Below are positions 14,055-20,868 of a DNA stretch of 20,868 nucleotides, one piece after another; position 1 is the stretch's first letter, and each line of letters begins with the position of its first letter. The notes under the pieces were generated by a model. The model ran no database searches. It saw only the letters and a program-made list of their open reading frames with translations, and had not been told where the DNA came from. Origin of the DNA: a bacterium (GTDB lineage Bacteria; Patescibacteriota; Saccharimonadia; Saccharimonadales; Saccharimonadaceae); contig JAJZQE010000002.1 in NCBI GenBank assembly GCA_021847685.1, positions 1-20,868 on the forward strand, given 5' to 3'. Made by a program: the position numbers and the translations under genes.

Positions 14055-14063
14055 TGTTATATT
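14055..14063 (+). promoter_or_regulatory. Extended -10 promoter before rsmH
   Basis: TGT directly followed by TATATT (14058-14063). Expected start near 14070, four bases before the ATG at 14074. It may be a second entry point into the cluster that bypasses MraZ control. Confidence 0.4.
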
Positions 14064-14073
14064 GGAAAGGCAA

Positions 14074-15009
14074 ATGAGTATAAAAGAACATCCACCACAA
14101 TCAGAAGAAAATGACGAACACAATTCGAATAATTCTTCAGTATTACATGTTCCGGTCTTGCTAGAAACAGCTTTGCAGCTGCTTAGTCCAAAGGAAGGGG
14201 AGAGTTATCTCGACCTAACCGCCGGATTCGGTGGTCATGCAAGTGAATTTTTAGCTAGAACTAAAAACTACAGTCAATCAGTCCTAGTCGATCGTGATGA
14301 TTACGCCATCGAGCGGTTAAAGTCACTATCCGATAAGGGCGCGCGGCTGCTTCATACCGACTTTGTATCCGCTGCCAAACAGTTGATAGAAGCGGGTGAG
14401 AAATTTAACATTGTATTAGTTGATTTGGGGGTGTCGTCACCACAGCTCGATCAGAGCGACAGAGGGTTTTCTTTCACAAATAGCGGGCCACTCGATATGC
14501 GGATGGATCGACGCCAAGACGTTAGCGCACAAACGCTGGTTAACAACGCCTCGGCCGAAGATCTGACCCGCATTATAAATCGATACGGTGAAGAGCCAAT
14601 CGGTTTTGCCAGGCAAATCGCTACGGCGATTGTTGGCGCTCGGCCGCTAAGTACAACAGAAGAACTCGCGAATTTGATCAAGCAGACCTATCGTGGTAAG
14701 TGGAAGAAAACCCACCCAGCCACGCGCACCTTTCAAGCACTCCGGATTGCGGTTAACGATGAGTTACGGCTTATCGAAGACCTGTTACCCCGCTTGCCCG
14801 ACCTGTTAAAACCAGGCGGGCGAGTCGGCATCATTAGCTTCCATAGTTTAGAGGATAGGCTAGTTAAACGGTTCTTTAAGGATCAGTTTGACCTAGGTCT
14901 AGAATCTGAGCTGCAGCCACTTACCAAGAAGCCAATAGCCGGAGACATTTACGACGTTCACAATCCGCGCGCCAGGAGCAGCAAGTTCCGGGCGGCAGTG
15001 AAAAAATAA
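14074..15009 (+). CDS. rsmH: 16S rRNA (cytosine(1402)-N(4))-methyltransferase
   Basis: 311 residues from the ATG at 14074, matching the usual length; an in-frame TTG at 14044 lies upstream of the -10 box and is not preferred. It methylates N4 of C1402 in the 16S rRNA decoding centre using SAM. The SAM loop is LDLTAGFGGHASEFL. VDLGVSSPQLDQSDRGFSF, GPLDMRMD, THPATRTFQALRIAVNDEL and GRVGIISFHSLEDRLVKRFF are all family signatures. It occupies its standard place after mraZ. The N-terminal extension (about 20 Glu/Asn-rich residues) precedes the normal HVPVLLETAL start. Confidence 0.96.
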   Translation: MSIKEHPPQSEENDEHNSNNSSVLHVPVLLETALQLLSPKEGESYLDLTAGFGGHASEFLARTKNYSQSVLVDRDDYAIERLKSLSDKGARLLHTDFVSAAKQLIEAGEKFNIVLVDLGVSSPQLDQSDRGFSFTNSGPLDMRMDRRQDVSAQTLVNNASAEDLTRIINRYGEEPIGFARQIATAIVGARPLSTTEELANLIKQTYRGKWKKTHPATRTFQALRIAVNDELRLIEDLLPRLPDLLKPGGRVGIISFHSLEDRLVKRFFKDQFDLGLESELQPLTKKPIAGDIYDVHNPRARSSKFRAAVKK

Positions 15010-15036
15010 AAACAAAAAAGGAAGGGGCAAAACACC

Positions 15037-15105
15037 ATGCCAATTCACATCAACGTACAGTACGCCGACGTAGCTCAAGTAGTTGCGGTCAACGTAATAA
15101 AATAA
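15037..15105 (+). CDS. Small 22-residue Val-rich ORF (candidate leader peptide)
   Basis: The ATG at 15037 opens 22 codons ending in TAA; the peptide starts MPIHINVQYADVAQ and has six valines. A strong Shine-Dalgarno-like run (AGGAAGGGG, 15019-15027) lies nine bases before the ATG. A 12-bp hairpin follows the stop by eight bases. Placed between rsmH and ftsL, it could be a leader peptide that couples translation to the fold of the downstream RNA. No homologue is recognised. Confidence 0.4.
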   Translation: MPIHINVQYADVAQVVAVNVIK

Positions 15106-15113
15106 TTCCAGTC

Positions 15114-15142
15114 GTCTGATTGCCCATAACGGGCAATCAGAC
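15114..15142 (+). repeat. 12-bp perfect hairpin between rsmH and ftsL
   Basis: GTCTGATTGCCC (15114-15125) pairs fully with GGGCAATCAGAC (15131-15142) around a five-base loop. It is followed by A-rich sequence rather than a T run, so intrinsic termination on the plus strand is unlikely. It may be a processing, mRNA-stability or translation-control element 31 bases before ftsL. Confidence 0.7.
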
Positions 15143-15173
15143 TCCAAATAAAAATAAAAAGAAAAACCACCAC

Positions 15174-15521
15174 ATGTCATATCAAAACACAACTCAGTTT
15201 AGTAGCCGCAGGCAGCAAAATTGGTCACGAAATCAAAACACCGTCGCCTTTATTTCTTCTGTCAAACTTGGCCCCGTCGCTCATACAGTGCTAGTCGCTC
15301 TTATGATTACAGTGCTTGGTTTGATTTACCTGACACAGGCCACTAAGGCCACTAGCTATGACTACCAGTCGCAAAAAATTGATAGCCAAATTGCCGATTT
15401 AAACACCAAAAAGAGTGATCTTGAAGTTGAAAATGCTCGTCTGACGGCGCTTGAATCTGTTAAAAACAGTAGTGTGGCTAGTACGATGACGACACCAGCT
15501 AGCACCAACTACGTTCGCTAA
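15174..15521 (+). CDS. ftsL: FtsL/DivIC-like cell division protein
   Basis: 115 residues from the ATG at 15174; an upstream in-frame TTG at 15120 lies inside the hairpin and is not preferred. A polar Gln/Asn/Arg-rich cytoplasmic head is followed by one membrane segment (about residues 35-55) and a short coiled coil (about 62-95) with an SQIADLNTKKSDLEVENARL repeat pattern. A Ser/Thr-rich tail ends the protein. Size, bitopic layout, coiled coil and position between rsmH and the PBP gene match FtsL of the divisome, which links FtsQ/FtsB to FtsW-FtsI. FtsL is poorly conserved, so the name rests on topology and context. Confidence 0.75.
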   Translation: MSYQNTTQFSSRRQQNWSRNQNTVAFISSVKLGPVAHTVLVALMITVLGLIYLTQATKATSYDYQSQKIDSQIADLNTKKSDLEVENARLTALESVKNSSVASTMTTPASTNYVR

Positions 15522-15528
15522 ATAAACC

Positions 15529-17268
15529 ATGAAATCCGAATTGCAAAAAGGCAGCCGATCGAGAGTTCTTGCCCGTCTGATGTTTATCATCATGGCGGTA
15601 TTTATCGCGCGCCTCTTTTTCTTGCAAATTGTTCAGCATGATTATTATGTTGGTCTAGCTGACAAAGAGCAGATTAAGCGGCTGACGATTCCCGCTAAGC
15701 GCGGTTTAATTTATGCGCTGGATGGCAATACGCCGGTTGAGATGGTCATGAACGAGACAGTTTATACAGTTTTTGCTGACCCATCGGTGACAACTAATGA
15801 CTCTAAAATAGTCGATACAATTAGACAGATTGCTGGCGGTAATGCCAGGCCAAATCTGGACGGTCTACTGCGCGATAAAAACAGTCGCTATCAAGTGTTA
15901 GCGACCAAGATTACGCGCGCTCAAGCCGATATGATAAAAGCGGTCGGCTTGAAGGGTGTCGGCTTTCAGGAAAATAGCCAGCGCGTCTATCCCGAGGGCG
16001 GACTGGCGGCTCAAGTTTTGGGATTTCTGGATTATAACGGTGTTGGCCAATATGGGGTCGAAGGTAAACTAAACGATCGTCTAACCGGAACCGACGGCAT
16101 GTTGCAGTCAGTTACGGATGTCAGTGATGTACCGCTTACAATCGGCAATAACAACATCAAAAAGCCAGCGATAAATGGTGAAAATATTGTGCTATCAATC
16201 GATCGTAACGTCCAGTCGCATGTCGAGCAAGCGCTAGCCGACGGCTTGAAGCGTACCGGGGCAACCAATGCTAGCGCCATTGTGATGGACCCACAGACCG
16301 GTAAAATTATGGCTATGGCCAACTTACCCTCGTATAAACCGGGCGATATTAACAGTGTCACAGACGTTTCGGTCTTTAATAACCCGATTGTATCGGCGCC
16401 ATATGAGCCGGGGTCGGATATGAAGACTTTAACGATGGCCGTTGGCATTGATAAGGGTGTCGTGACGCCGACCTCGACTTATAATAACCTTGGTTATATG
16501 GATATTGACGGTATCCGGGTATTAAATGGCGTCGGCTTGGATCACTTTGGTAATATTACACTTCAAACTGCCATGGACCATTCGCTCAACTCGGGCTTTA
16601 TAACAGTGGCCGAACGGTTAGGAGATGGCTCGAACATTACTTTGCAGGCGCGCAATACGATGTACGATTATTTTTATAATAAATTTGAGCTTGGCAAGTT
16701 GACTGGCGTCGAAGTAACGGGTGAGCAGCCCGGCACGGTTATACCGCCCAGTGACCCCCAGGGAAATGCGGTACGGTATTCTAATATGGCCTTCGGGCAG
16801 GGTCTGGATGTGACAATGCTTCAGGTGGCTTCGGCGTTTAGTTCAATCGTTGACGGCGGTGTCTACCACCAACCAACCGTCATTGCTGGAACGGTCGACG
16901 GTAACGGAAAGTACAAGCCGGCGGCAGCTTTGCCGACGCACATGAGTGTCAGTAAATCTACCGCTGATCAAGTTCGCGAGATGACGCACGTCACCCGTAA
17001 CACGTTATTTAGTCGGAGTGATATGCCTGGTTATGAAATTGGTGGCAAGACCGGTACCTCACAGACCTTAATTAACGGTAATTACAATAACAATCAGACG
17101 GTCGGTACCTATCTGGGTTATGGTGGTAATGATACGCCACGGTATGTCATAATGATACAAGTATCTGGCAAAGGTATGAGCCTAGAGGGTGGACGCGATG
17201 CCCAGCCTATATTTGCAGATATTTCAAACTGGATGCTTGGATATTTAAGGGTGCAACCGAAAGGGTAA
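15529..17268 (+). CDS. ftsI: Penicillin-binding protein 2/FtsI-type peptidoglycan transpeptidase
   Basis: 579 residues, one N-terminal membrane segment (about 12-34), then the PBP dimerisation domain (from IPAKRGLIYALDG through GQYGVEGKLNDRLTG) and the transpeptidase domain. Catalytic motifs are present: SxxK as Ser296-Asp-Met-Lys299 (YEPGSDMK in place of the commoner STFK/STMK), SxN as Ser352-Leu-Asn354 and KTG as Lys507-Thr-Gly509 (GGKTGTSQT). It cross-links septal peptidoglycan and partners with FtsW. There is no PASTA domain. It starts seven bases after ftsL and ends three bases before mraY, clearly one operon. Confidence 0.94.
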   Translation: MKSELQKGSRSRVLARLMFIIMAVFIARLFFLQIVQHDYYVGLADKEQIKRLTIPAKRGLIYALDGNTPVEMVMNETVYTVFADPSVTTNDSKIVDTIRQIAGGNARPNLDGLLRDKNSRYQVLATKITRAQADMIKAVGLKGVGFQENSQRVYPEGGLAAQVLGFLDYNGVGQYGVEGKLNDRLTGTDGMLQSVTDVSDVPLTIGNNNIKKPAINGENIVLSIDRNVQSHVEQALADGLKRTGATNASAIVMDPQTGKIMAMANLPSYKPGDINSVTDVSVFNNPIVSAPYEPGSDMKTLTMAVGIDKGVVTPTSTYNNLGYMDIDGIRVLNGVGLDHFGNITLQTAMDHSLNSGFITVAERLGDGSNITLQARNTMYDYFYNKFELGKLTGVEVTGEQPGTVIPPSDPQGNAVRYSNMAFGQGLDVTMLQVASAFSSIVDGGVYHQPTVIAGTVDGNGKYKPAAALPTHMSVSKSTADQVREMTHVTRNTLFSRSDMPGYEIGGKTGTSQTLINGNYNNNQTVGTYLGYGGNDTPRYVIMIQVSGKGMSLEGGRDAQPIFADISNWMLGYLRVQPKG

Positions 17269-17271
17269 ATA

Positions 17272-18303
17272 ATGGAAATAACACTAACTCATTTAACTAA
17301 AGAACTGACTGGGCCATTCATTCTAAGTGTGACGGCGTTTTTATTGGCAATGTTGTTGACACCGGTCTATACCTTTGCGGCCTATCGTTATAAGTTTTGG
17401 AAAAAACAGCGAAAAACCAGTACAACGGGTGAGGCCTTATCGGTTTTTACAAAATTGCATGCCGACAAATTTAAACGTAACATTCCAACTATGGCTGGGA
17501 TGGTTTTTGTGACATCGATTGCGATTGTCAGTTTGTTTAATTTAAACCGTGGTCAAACTTGGCTGCCGCTTGCCGCCCTTCTTGGGGGCGCCGTCGTTGG
17601 CTTAATTGATGATCTGATTAATATTCGGGGCGAGGGCAAAGGTGTGGCTGGTATGCGCTCGGGCCTTAAGTTTATGAGCATTACCGCAATTGGCTTGGTG
17701 CTTGGTTGGTTCTTTTTTGTAAAACTTGGTATTGATATTATCCACATTCCATTTTTGGGTGACTGGGCGGCCGGCTGGCTAATCGTGCCGTTGTTTGGCT
17801 TTGCCGTGGTTGCAACCGGTAACGCCGTCAATATTAGCGATGGTTTGGATGGTCTAGCCGGTGGACTGGTATCAGTTGCCTACGGCGCCTTTGGTATTAT
17901 CGCGATTTTACAGGGTCAATTTATGTTGGCGGGCTTTTGCTTTACAGTCGTCGGCGCACTGTTAAGTTATCTGTGGTTTAATATTTTCCCGGCACGATTT
18001 TTTATGGGGGACGTCGGAAGTTTTGCGCTTGGTGCCTCGCTTGGCGTCGTGGCGATGCTAACTAACACCTTGTTTTTGCTACCAGTTATCGGTTTTGTCT
18101 TTGTAATCGAAGCAGGCTCCAGCCTTATTCAGATTTTTAGCAAAAAAGTCTTTAAACACAAGATATTCTTGTCGGCGCCGATTCATCATCATCTGGAAGC
18201 GACCGGTTGGCCCGAAACTAAGATTACGATGCGCTTTTGGGTGATTGCTTACGTCATGGCCTTTTTGGGCGTTTTGGCGGCTGTAGCTGGGGGCAGTATC
18301 TAG
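17272..18303 (+). CDS. mraY: Phospho-N-acetylmuramoyl-pentapeptide-transferase
   Basis: 343 residues, about ten membrane segments. It transfers phospho-MurNAc-pentapeptide to undecaprenyl phosphate, making lipid I. Signature loops are all present: RNIPTMAGMVF, GLIDD (the Asp-Asp metal/catalytic pair), NAVNISDGLDGLAGG, FMGDVGSFALG and the SAPIHHHLEATGWPETKI His-rich loop. It starts three bases after the ftsI stop and ends one base before ftsW. murE, murF and murD, which usually lie around mraY, are not here. Confidence 0.97.
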   Translation: MEITLTHLTKELTGPFILSVTAFLLAMLLTPVYTFAAYRYKFWKKQRKTSTTGEALSVFTKLHADKFKRNIPTMAGMVFVTSIAIVSLFNLNRGQTWLPLAALLGGAVVGLIDDLINIRGEGKGVAGMRSGLKFMSITAIGLVLGWFFFVKLGIDIIHIPFLGDWAAGWLIVPLFGFAVVATGNAVNISDGLDGLAGGLVSVAYGAFGIIAILQGQFMLAGFCFTVVGALLSYLWFNIFPARFFMGDVGSFALGASLGVVAMLTNTLFLLPVIGFVFVIEAGSSLIQIFSKKVFKHKIFLSAPIHHHLEATGWPETKITMRFWVIAYVMAFLGVLAAVAGGSI

Positions 18304-18304
18304 C

Positions 18305-19615
18305 ATGAGTATCGGTGGGCGTTTAATGCAGCTGGTTGGCGGTATGACGCGCTCTAATATTAGAGAAGAAGTTAATCGTCGTCATCGACCAGATTATCGC
18401 ATTGCGCTCTATATGGGGCTTTTGATGCTGATTGGCCTGATTGTGATTTATTCAATCGGACCGCAGCGCGCCAATGTTCTTAATAACGCCTACGGCAGTA
18501 ACTATAGCGATACCTATTTTTTCGTCAAACAAGCGGTTAGCCTGTTAATGGCATTGGTGGCATTTGGTGTCGCGGCGATTGTACCTTATTCGGCATTTAC
18601 GAAAAATGGTGGTAAGTTTTTAGTGGCAGGACTAGTGGCTTGTGCCTTTTTGGCGCTAGCCGGTTGGATGCACCTGGGGATTGCTCAAGCTAGCCTTGGG
18701 GCGGTTCGTTGGTTTAACTTAGGCCCACTGGGTAGTTTTCAGCCAGCTGAGGTTTTAAAATTTGGGGTTTTGATATTTGTGGCTACGTTTTTGGGCATTA
18801 AAGCCAAGCAGGGTAAGGTTAATGATGTTAACGGTACGCTTGTGCCGGTTGGGATTGTGATGGCTTTATGTATGCTGTTTATCACCATCATTCAAAAGGA
18901 CCTGGGCACCGGTGTTGCTATGATTAGTATCATCGGCTCGATGTTATTTGTCGCTGGTATTAACAAAAAAAATGGTTTGATAATCCTTGTCGGTATAATC
19001 GTGGTTGGAATTATTTTGATTGCTTCGGCGTCTCATCGGATTGATCGTATCGTGACATTTTTGCAAGGTGACAACACCTCATCAAGTGATTCGAATAGTT
19101 ATCATATTGACCACGCCAAAATGGCCATTGGGACGGGCGGTCTGACTGGTGTTGGGATTGGTAATAGCGTCCAGGCGACGGGCTATCTGCCAGAGGCAAT
19201 TAATGATTCGGTCTTTGCGATTATGGGTGAGATTTTTGGTTTTGTTGGCCTAGTGGTGATTTTGGCGCTGCTGACGGCCTTGATGCACCGCATGTTAATT
19301 GTGATGGATCATCTGGGGGATATGCGTTTAAAATTGATTGTCGCTGGGGCTTTTGGTTGGTTTGGCGCCCATGTTATTCTAAATGTAGCGTCGATGATTG
19401 GAATTTTTCCGCTTACCGGTATTACGCTGCCGCTTCTCAGTTTCGGCGGTACCAGTATGATATTTATCGCCGCTGCGCTTGGCTTAGTTTTTCAACTATC
19501 CCGCTATACAGTCCATACATCAAGATTAAAGGAGGCGCAATATGAAGATTCTAGCAGTCGGCGGGGGGTCGGGCGGTCACGTCACACCAGTCGTAGCCGT
19601 TTTGAAAGACATTAG
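18305..19615 (+). CDS. ftsW: Peptidoglycan glycosyltransferase FtsW (SEDS family)
   Basis: 436 residues, about ten membrane segments. SEDS polymerase making septal glycan strands from lipid II with FtsI. Motifs: GAVRWFNLGPLGSFQPAEVLKF, IIQKDLGTG, ATGYLPEAINDSVFAIMGEIFGF (large-loop region) and GIFPLTGITLPLLSFGGTSM. A cytoplasmic basic head of about 40 residues precedes the first helix. The last 24 residues, rich in Arg and Ser, are coded by DNA that also codes the start of murG in another frame (74-base overlap). This tail looks like a by-product of the overlap rather than a conserved domain. Confidence 0.95.
   Translation: MSIGGRLMQLVGGMTRSNIREEVNRRHRPDYRIALYMGLLMLIGLIVIYSIGPQRANVLNNAYGSNYSDTYFFVKQAVSLLMALVAFGVAAIVPYSAFTKNGGKFLVAGLVACAFLALAGWMHLGIAQASLGAVRWFNLGPLGSFQPAEVLKFGVLIFVATFLGIKAKQGKVNDVNGTLVPVGIVMALCMLFITIIQKDLGTGVAMISIIGSMLFVAGINKKNGLIILVGIIVVGIILIASASHRIDRIVTFLQGDNTSSSDSNSYHIDHAKMAIGTGGLTGVGIGNSVQATGYLPEAINDSVFAIMGEIFGFVGLVVILALLTALMHRMLIVMDHLGDMRLKLIVAGAFGWFGAHVILNVASMIGIFPLTGITLPLLSFGGTSMIFIAAALGLVFQLSRYTVHTSRLKEAQYEDSSSRRGVGRSRHTSRSRFERH
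19528..19535 (+). promoter_or_regulatory. Perfect Shine-Dalgarno of murG inside ftsW
   Basis: AAAGGAGG ends six bases before the ATG at 19542, the best ribosome site in the window. It fixes the murG start although that start lies 74 bases inside ftsW. Confidence 0.8.
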
Positions 19616-20693
19616 GCGACAGCAGCCGCAAGCCGAAATCCGATTTTGGTGTGATAAAAAGTTTTCTCGTCAAGCTAAATCACTTATAGCGAGTTTTGAT
19701 CCTGACTTACCGGTCAAAACGATTATGGCGGGTAAATTTAGGCGTTATCATCACCTAAGCGTCATGCAACAACTGATGTGGACGCAATTGGTTTTATTAA
19801 ATCTGCGCGATAGTTTTTTGGTACTAATGGGCTTTATCCAAAGTCTGGTGATGCTAATTTTATGGCGACCCGACGTCGTCTTTACTAAGGGTGGTTATGT
19901 CTGCTTGCCGGTTGGTTTGGCAGCGAAAATACTTGGAATTCCGCTGGTAATTCATGATTCGGATGCTCATCCGGGATTAACGAACCGGATTTTAGCGCGG
20001 TGGGCGAGTGCTATCGCCACCGGTGCACCTCTGGAGTATTACTCATATCCAAAGTCGATTTCACGCTATATTGGTATCCCGATTTCAAGCGATTTTCATC
20101 CGTTTTCTGAATCCGAACGCGCCCAAGCTCGTCAGCAGTGGGGGATTGATCCTGACTCTAAACTAATCGTTATCACTGGTGGGGGACTTGGAGCCAAGCG
20201 AATTAACGATACTGTTGCCGAGGTGCTTGATGACTTATTAAAACTTGGCACGGTTGTACTGATTGCCGGCGCGGCTCAGTATGATGAGTTGCGGTCACTG
20301 ACACCTGTAAATGACGAACATTTTCAATTGCACGCTTTTGTCTCAAGCGGCATGGCTGAGCTACTGGGGGCGGCGGACGTCGTCTTGACGCGCGCTGGGG
20401 CAACCACAGTTCTTGAGCTAGCTGCTCTTGAGAAGCCAACTATCTTGATACCAAACGCCAAGCTAACTGGTGGACATCAACTAAAAAATGCGGCCGTTTA
20501 TACGGATGCGCGTGCCGTCAAGATACTCGATGAAGACGCAATGGTTGAGAATCCGACGTTATTAGTAGATTCTGTACAGGAAGTTTTGTCTAATCCTGAC
20601 GAATCAAAAGCCATGGCGAAGCGCTTTTTGAAGTTTGCACGACCTAACGCGGCTAGTGATATGGCCGATATGATTATTTCAGCCGTTAAATAA
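19542..20693 (+). CDS. murG: Lipid II synthase: UDP-GlcNAc--MurNAc-(pentapeptide)-PP-undecaprenol GlcNAc transferase
   Basis: 383 residues, a GT-B-fold GT28 glycosyltransferase on the inner membrane face that adds GlcNAc to lipid I. The N-terminal Gly loop GGGSGGHVTPVVAVL is standard. GGYVCLPVGLAAKILGIPLV leads to HDSDAHPGLTNRIL, where HEQN is usual in E. coli-type enzymes. The C-terminal domain has VITGGGLGAKRIN, TRAGATTVLELAALEKPTILI and the sugar-nucleotide site LTGGHQLKNA. A long hydrophobic insert (about residues 84-108) may strengthen membrane attachment. The start is set by a perfect Shine-Dalgarno within ftsW. Confidence 0.95.
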   Translation: MKILAVGGGSGGHVTPVVAVLKDIRRQQPQAEIRFWCDKKFSRQAKSLIASFDPDLPVKTIMAGKFRRYHHLSVMQQLMWTQLVLLNLRDSFLVLMGFIQSLVMLILWRPDVVFTKGGYVCLPVGLAAKILGIPLVIHDSDAHPGLTNRILARWASAIATGAPLEYYSYPKSISRYIGIPISSDFHPFSESERAQARQQWGIDPDSKLIVITGGGLGAKRINDTVAEVLDDLLKLGTVVLIAGAAQYDELRSLTPVNDEHFQLHAFVSSGMAELLGAADVVLTRAGATTVLELAALEKPTILIPNAKLTGGHQLKNAAVYTDARAVKILDEDAMVENPTLLVDSVQEVLSNPDESKAMAKRFLKFARPNAASDMADMIISAVK

Positions 20694-20695
20694 GC

Positions 20696-20701
20696 TATAA
20701 T
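20696..20701 (+). promoter_or_regulatory. -10 box after murG
   Basis: TATAAT three bases after the murG stop; expected start near 20708, seven bases before the ATG at 20715. It would separate the FtsQ-like gene from the upstream operon. Confidence 0.45.
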
Positions 20702-20714
20702 AATCATAACTACT

Positions 20715-20868
20715 ATGCGTCTATTCAATAAAAAAACTACTGATATTCCAGCTCGTCGGCGTCAGGGCGATATTCCTGTGCGCGAGCCAGCCGTGCCAAG
20801 GCGCGATCAGTATACTTTTCAACGCAACCGTACGCTAACCGGCAGCACTTCTAATGGCGTAAAAACTA
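20715..20868 (+). CDS. Probable FtsQ-like division protein, N-terminal fragment (runs off right edge)
   Basis: 51 codons are visible with no stop. The N-terminus is strongly basic and polar (MRLFNKKTTDIPARRRQGD at the start, then PRRDQYTFQRNRTLTGSTSN), a cytoplasmic tail of the kind that precedes a membrane segment. FtsQ with a POTRA domain usually follows murG in dcw clusters, and in this lineage it often has such an Arg-rich head. The membrane segment and POTRA domain would lie outside the window, so identity rests on position and tail character. Confidence 0.5.
   Translation, partial: MRLFNKKTTDIPARRRQGDIPVREPAVPRRDQYTFQRNRTLTGSTSNGVKT

Larger units (their letters stand above)
13705..14073 (+). 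promoter_or_regulatory. Long untranslated leader between mraZ and rsmH
   Basis: There is no convincing gene in these 369 bases. They contain an exact boxA at 13724-13735, a hairpin AGTGG/CCACT (13788-13805), a C-rich and G-poor stretch at about 13801-13865 (about 26 C and 2 G in 65 bases by hand count), strong hairpins at 13870-13895 and 13939-13951, and a second C/A-rich, G-poor tract at about 13979-14017. An extended -10 near 14058 follows. The layout fits a Rho-sensitive leader protected by boxA-dependent antitermination; that function is inferred. I see no RNase P, tmRNA or SRP RNA signature. Confidence 0.5.

Noticed and set aside
14044..14073. TTG start for rsmH at 14044
   Set aside because: It lies upstream of and through the extended -10 box at 14055-14063. 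The ATG at 14074 gives the normal family length.
16405..16425. Loss of the catalytic motif in the PBP (GSDMK instead of GSTFK)
   Set aside because: The essential Ser and Lys of SxxK are both kept, and SxN and KTG are intact, so inactivation is not supported.
17738..17746. DnaA box inside mraY as part of a replication origin
   Set aside because: Only scattered single 9-mers are found, with no cluster, AT-rich unwinding region or dnaA/dnaN. Chance matches are likely.
1..20868. CRISPR arrays, insertion sequences, tRNA or rRNA genes
   Set aside because: No regularly spaced repeats, transposase, terminal inverted repeats, tRNA cloverleaf or rRNA sequence was recognised, although a boxA is present.

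Overview
The window looks like a chromosomal segment of a streamlined Patescibacteria/CPR bacterium, most likely Candidatus Saccharibacteria (TM7). This is an inference from several signs: the condensed division/cell-wall order mraZ-rsmH-ftsL-ftsI-mraY-ftsW-murG without murE, murF or murD between; compact proteins; tightly packed or overlapping genes; and many promoters whose -10 box lies only 6 to 13 bases before the start codon, giving leaderless or near-leaderless mRNAs. UGA acts as a stop (the kinase gene ends in TGA), which argues against the UGA-recoded CPR lineages.

Left part (1-5240): the N-terminal part of a Trm11-like RNA methyltransferase runs off the left edge on the minus strand. 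It is divergent from a plus-strand run made of a UPF0104/YbhN-type membrane protein and overlapping xseA and xseB (exonuclease VII). A membrane-anchored PsbP-like hypothetical follows with a textbook leaderless promoter, then a coupled trio: soluble histidine kinase, stand-alone receiver domain, and recO.

Middle (5218-8676): two minus-strand orphans. One overlaps the 3' end of recO. The other is a clearly GC-richer small gene with its own promoter, Shine-Dalgarno and intrinsic terminator, probably a foreign cassette. Then come glyS, a DUF5666-like surface protein, a 34-bp perfect palindrome acting as a terminator, and a 20-residue Lys-rich protein gene on the minus strand.

Nucleic-acid block (8755-11780): RNase HI, a DUF4868 protein resembling KwaB of the Kiwa anti-phage system but without KwaA, and a Pif1/RecD2-like helicase with a C-terminal HTH-like domain. 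A GH1 glycosidase follows (11822-13087).

Right part (13088-20868): the dcw cluster. Its promoter is studded with GTGG(G) repeats on a 10-bp period that match MraZ operators. After mraZ comes a roughly 370-bp untranslated stretch that starts with an exact copy of the E. coli rRNA-operon boxA antitermination site. C-rich, G-poor tracts and hairpins follow, and then rsmH. This MraZ box / boxA / rut-like leader is my best candidate for an undescribed regulatory system. A 22-codon Val-rich ORF and a 12-bp hairpin lie between rsmH and ftsL. PBP/FtsI, MraY, FtsW and MurG follow nearly without gaps, and a partial FtsQ-like gene leaves the right edge.
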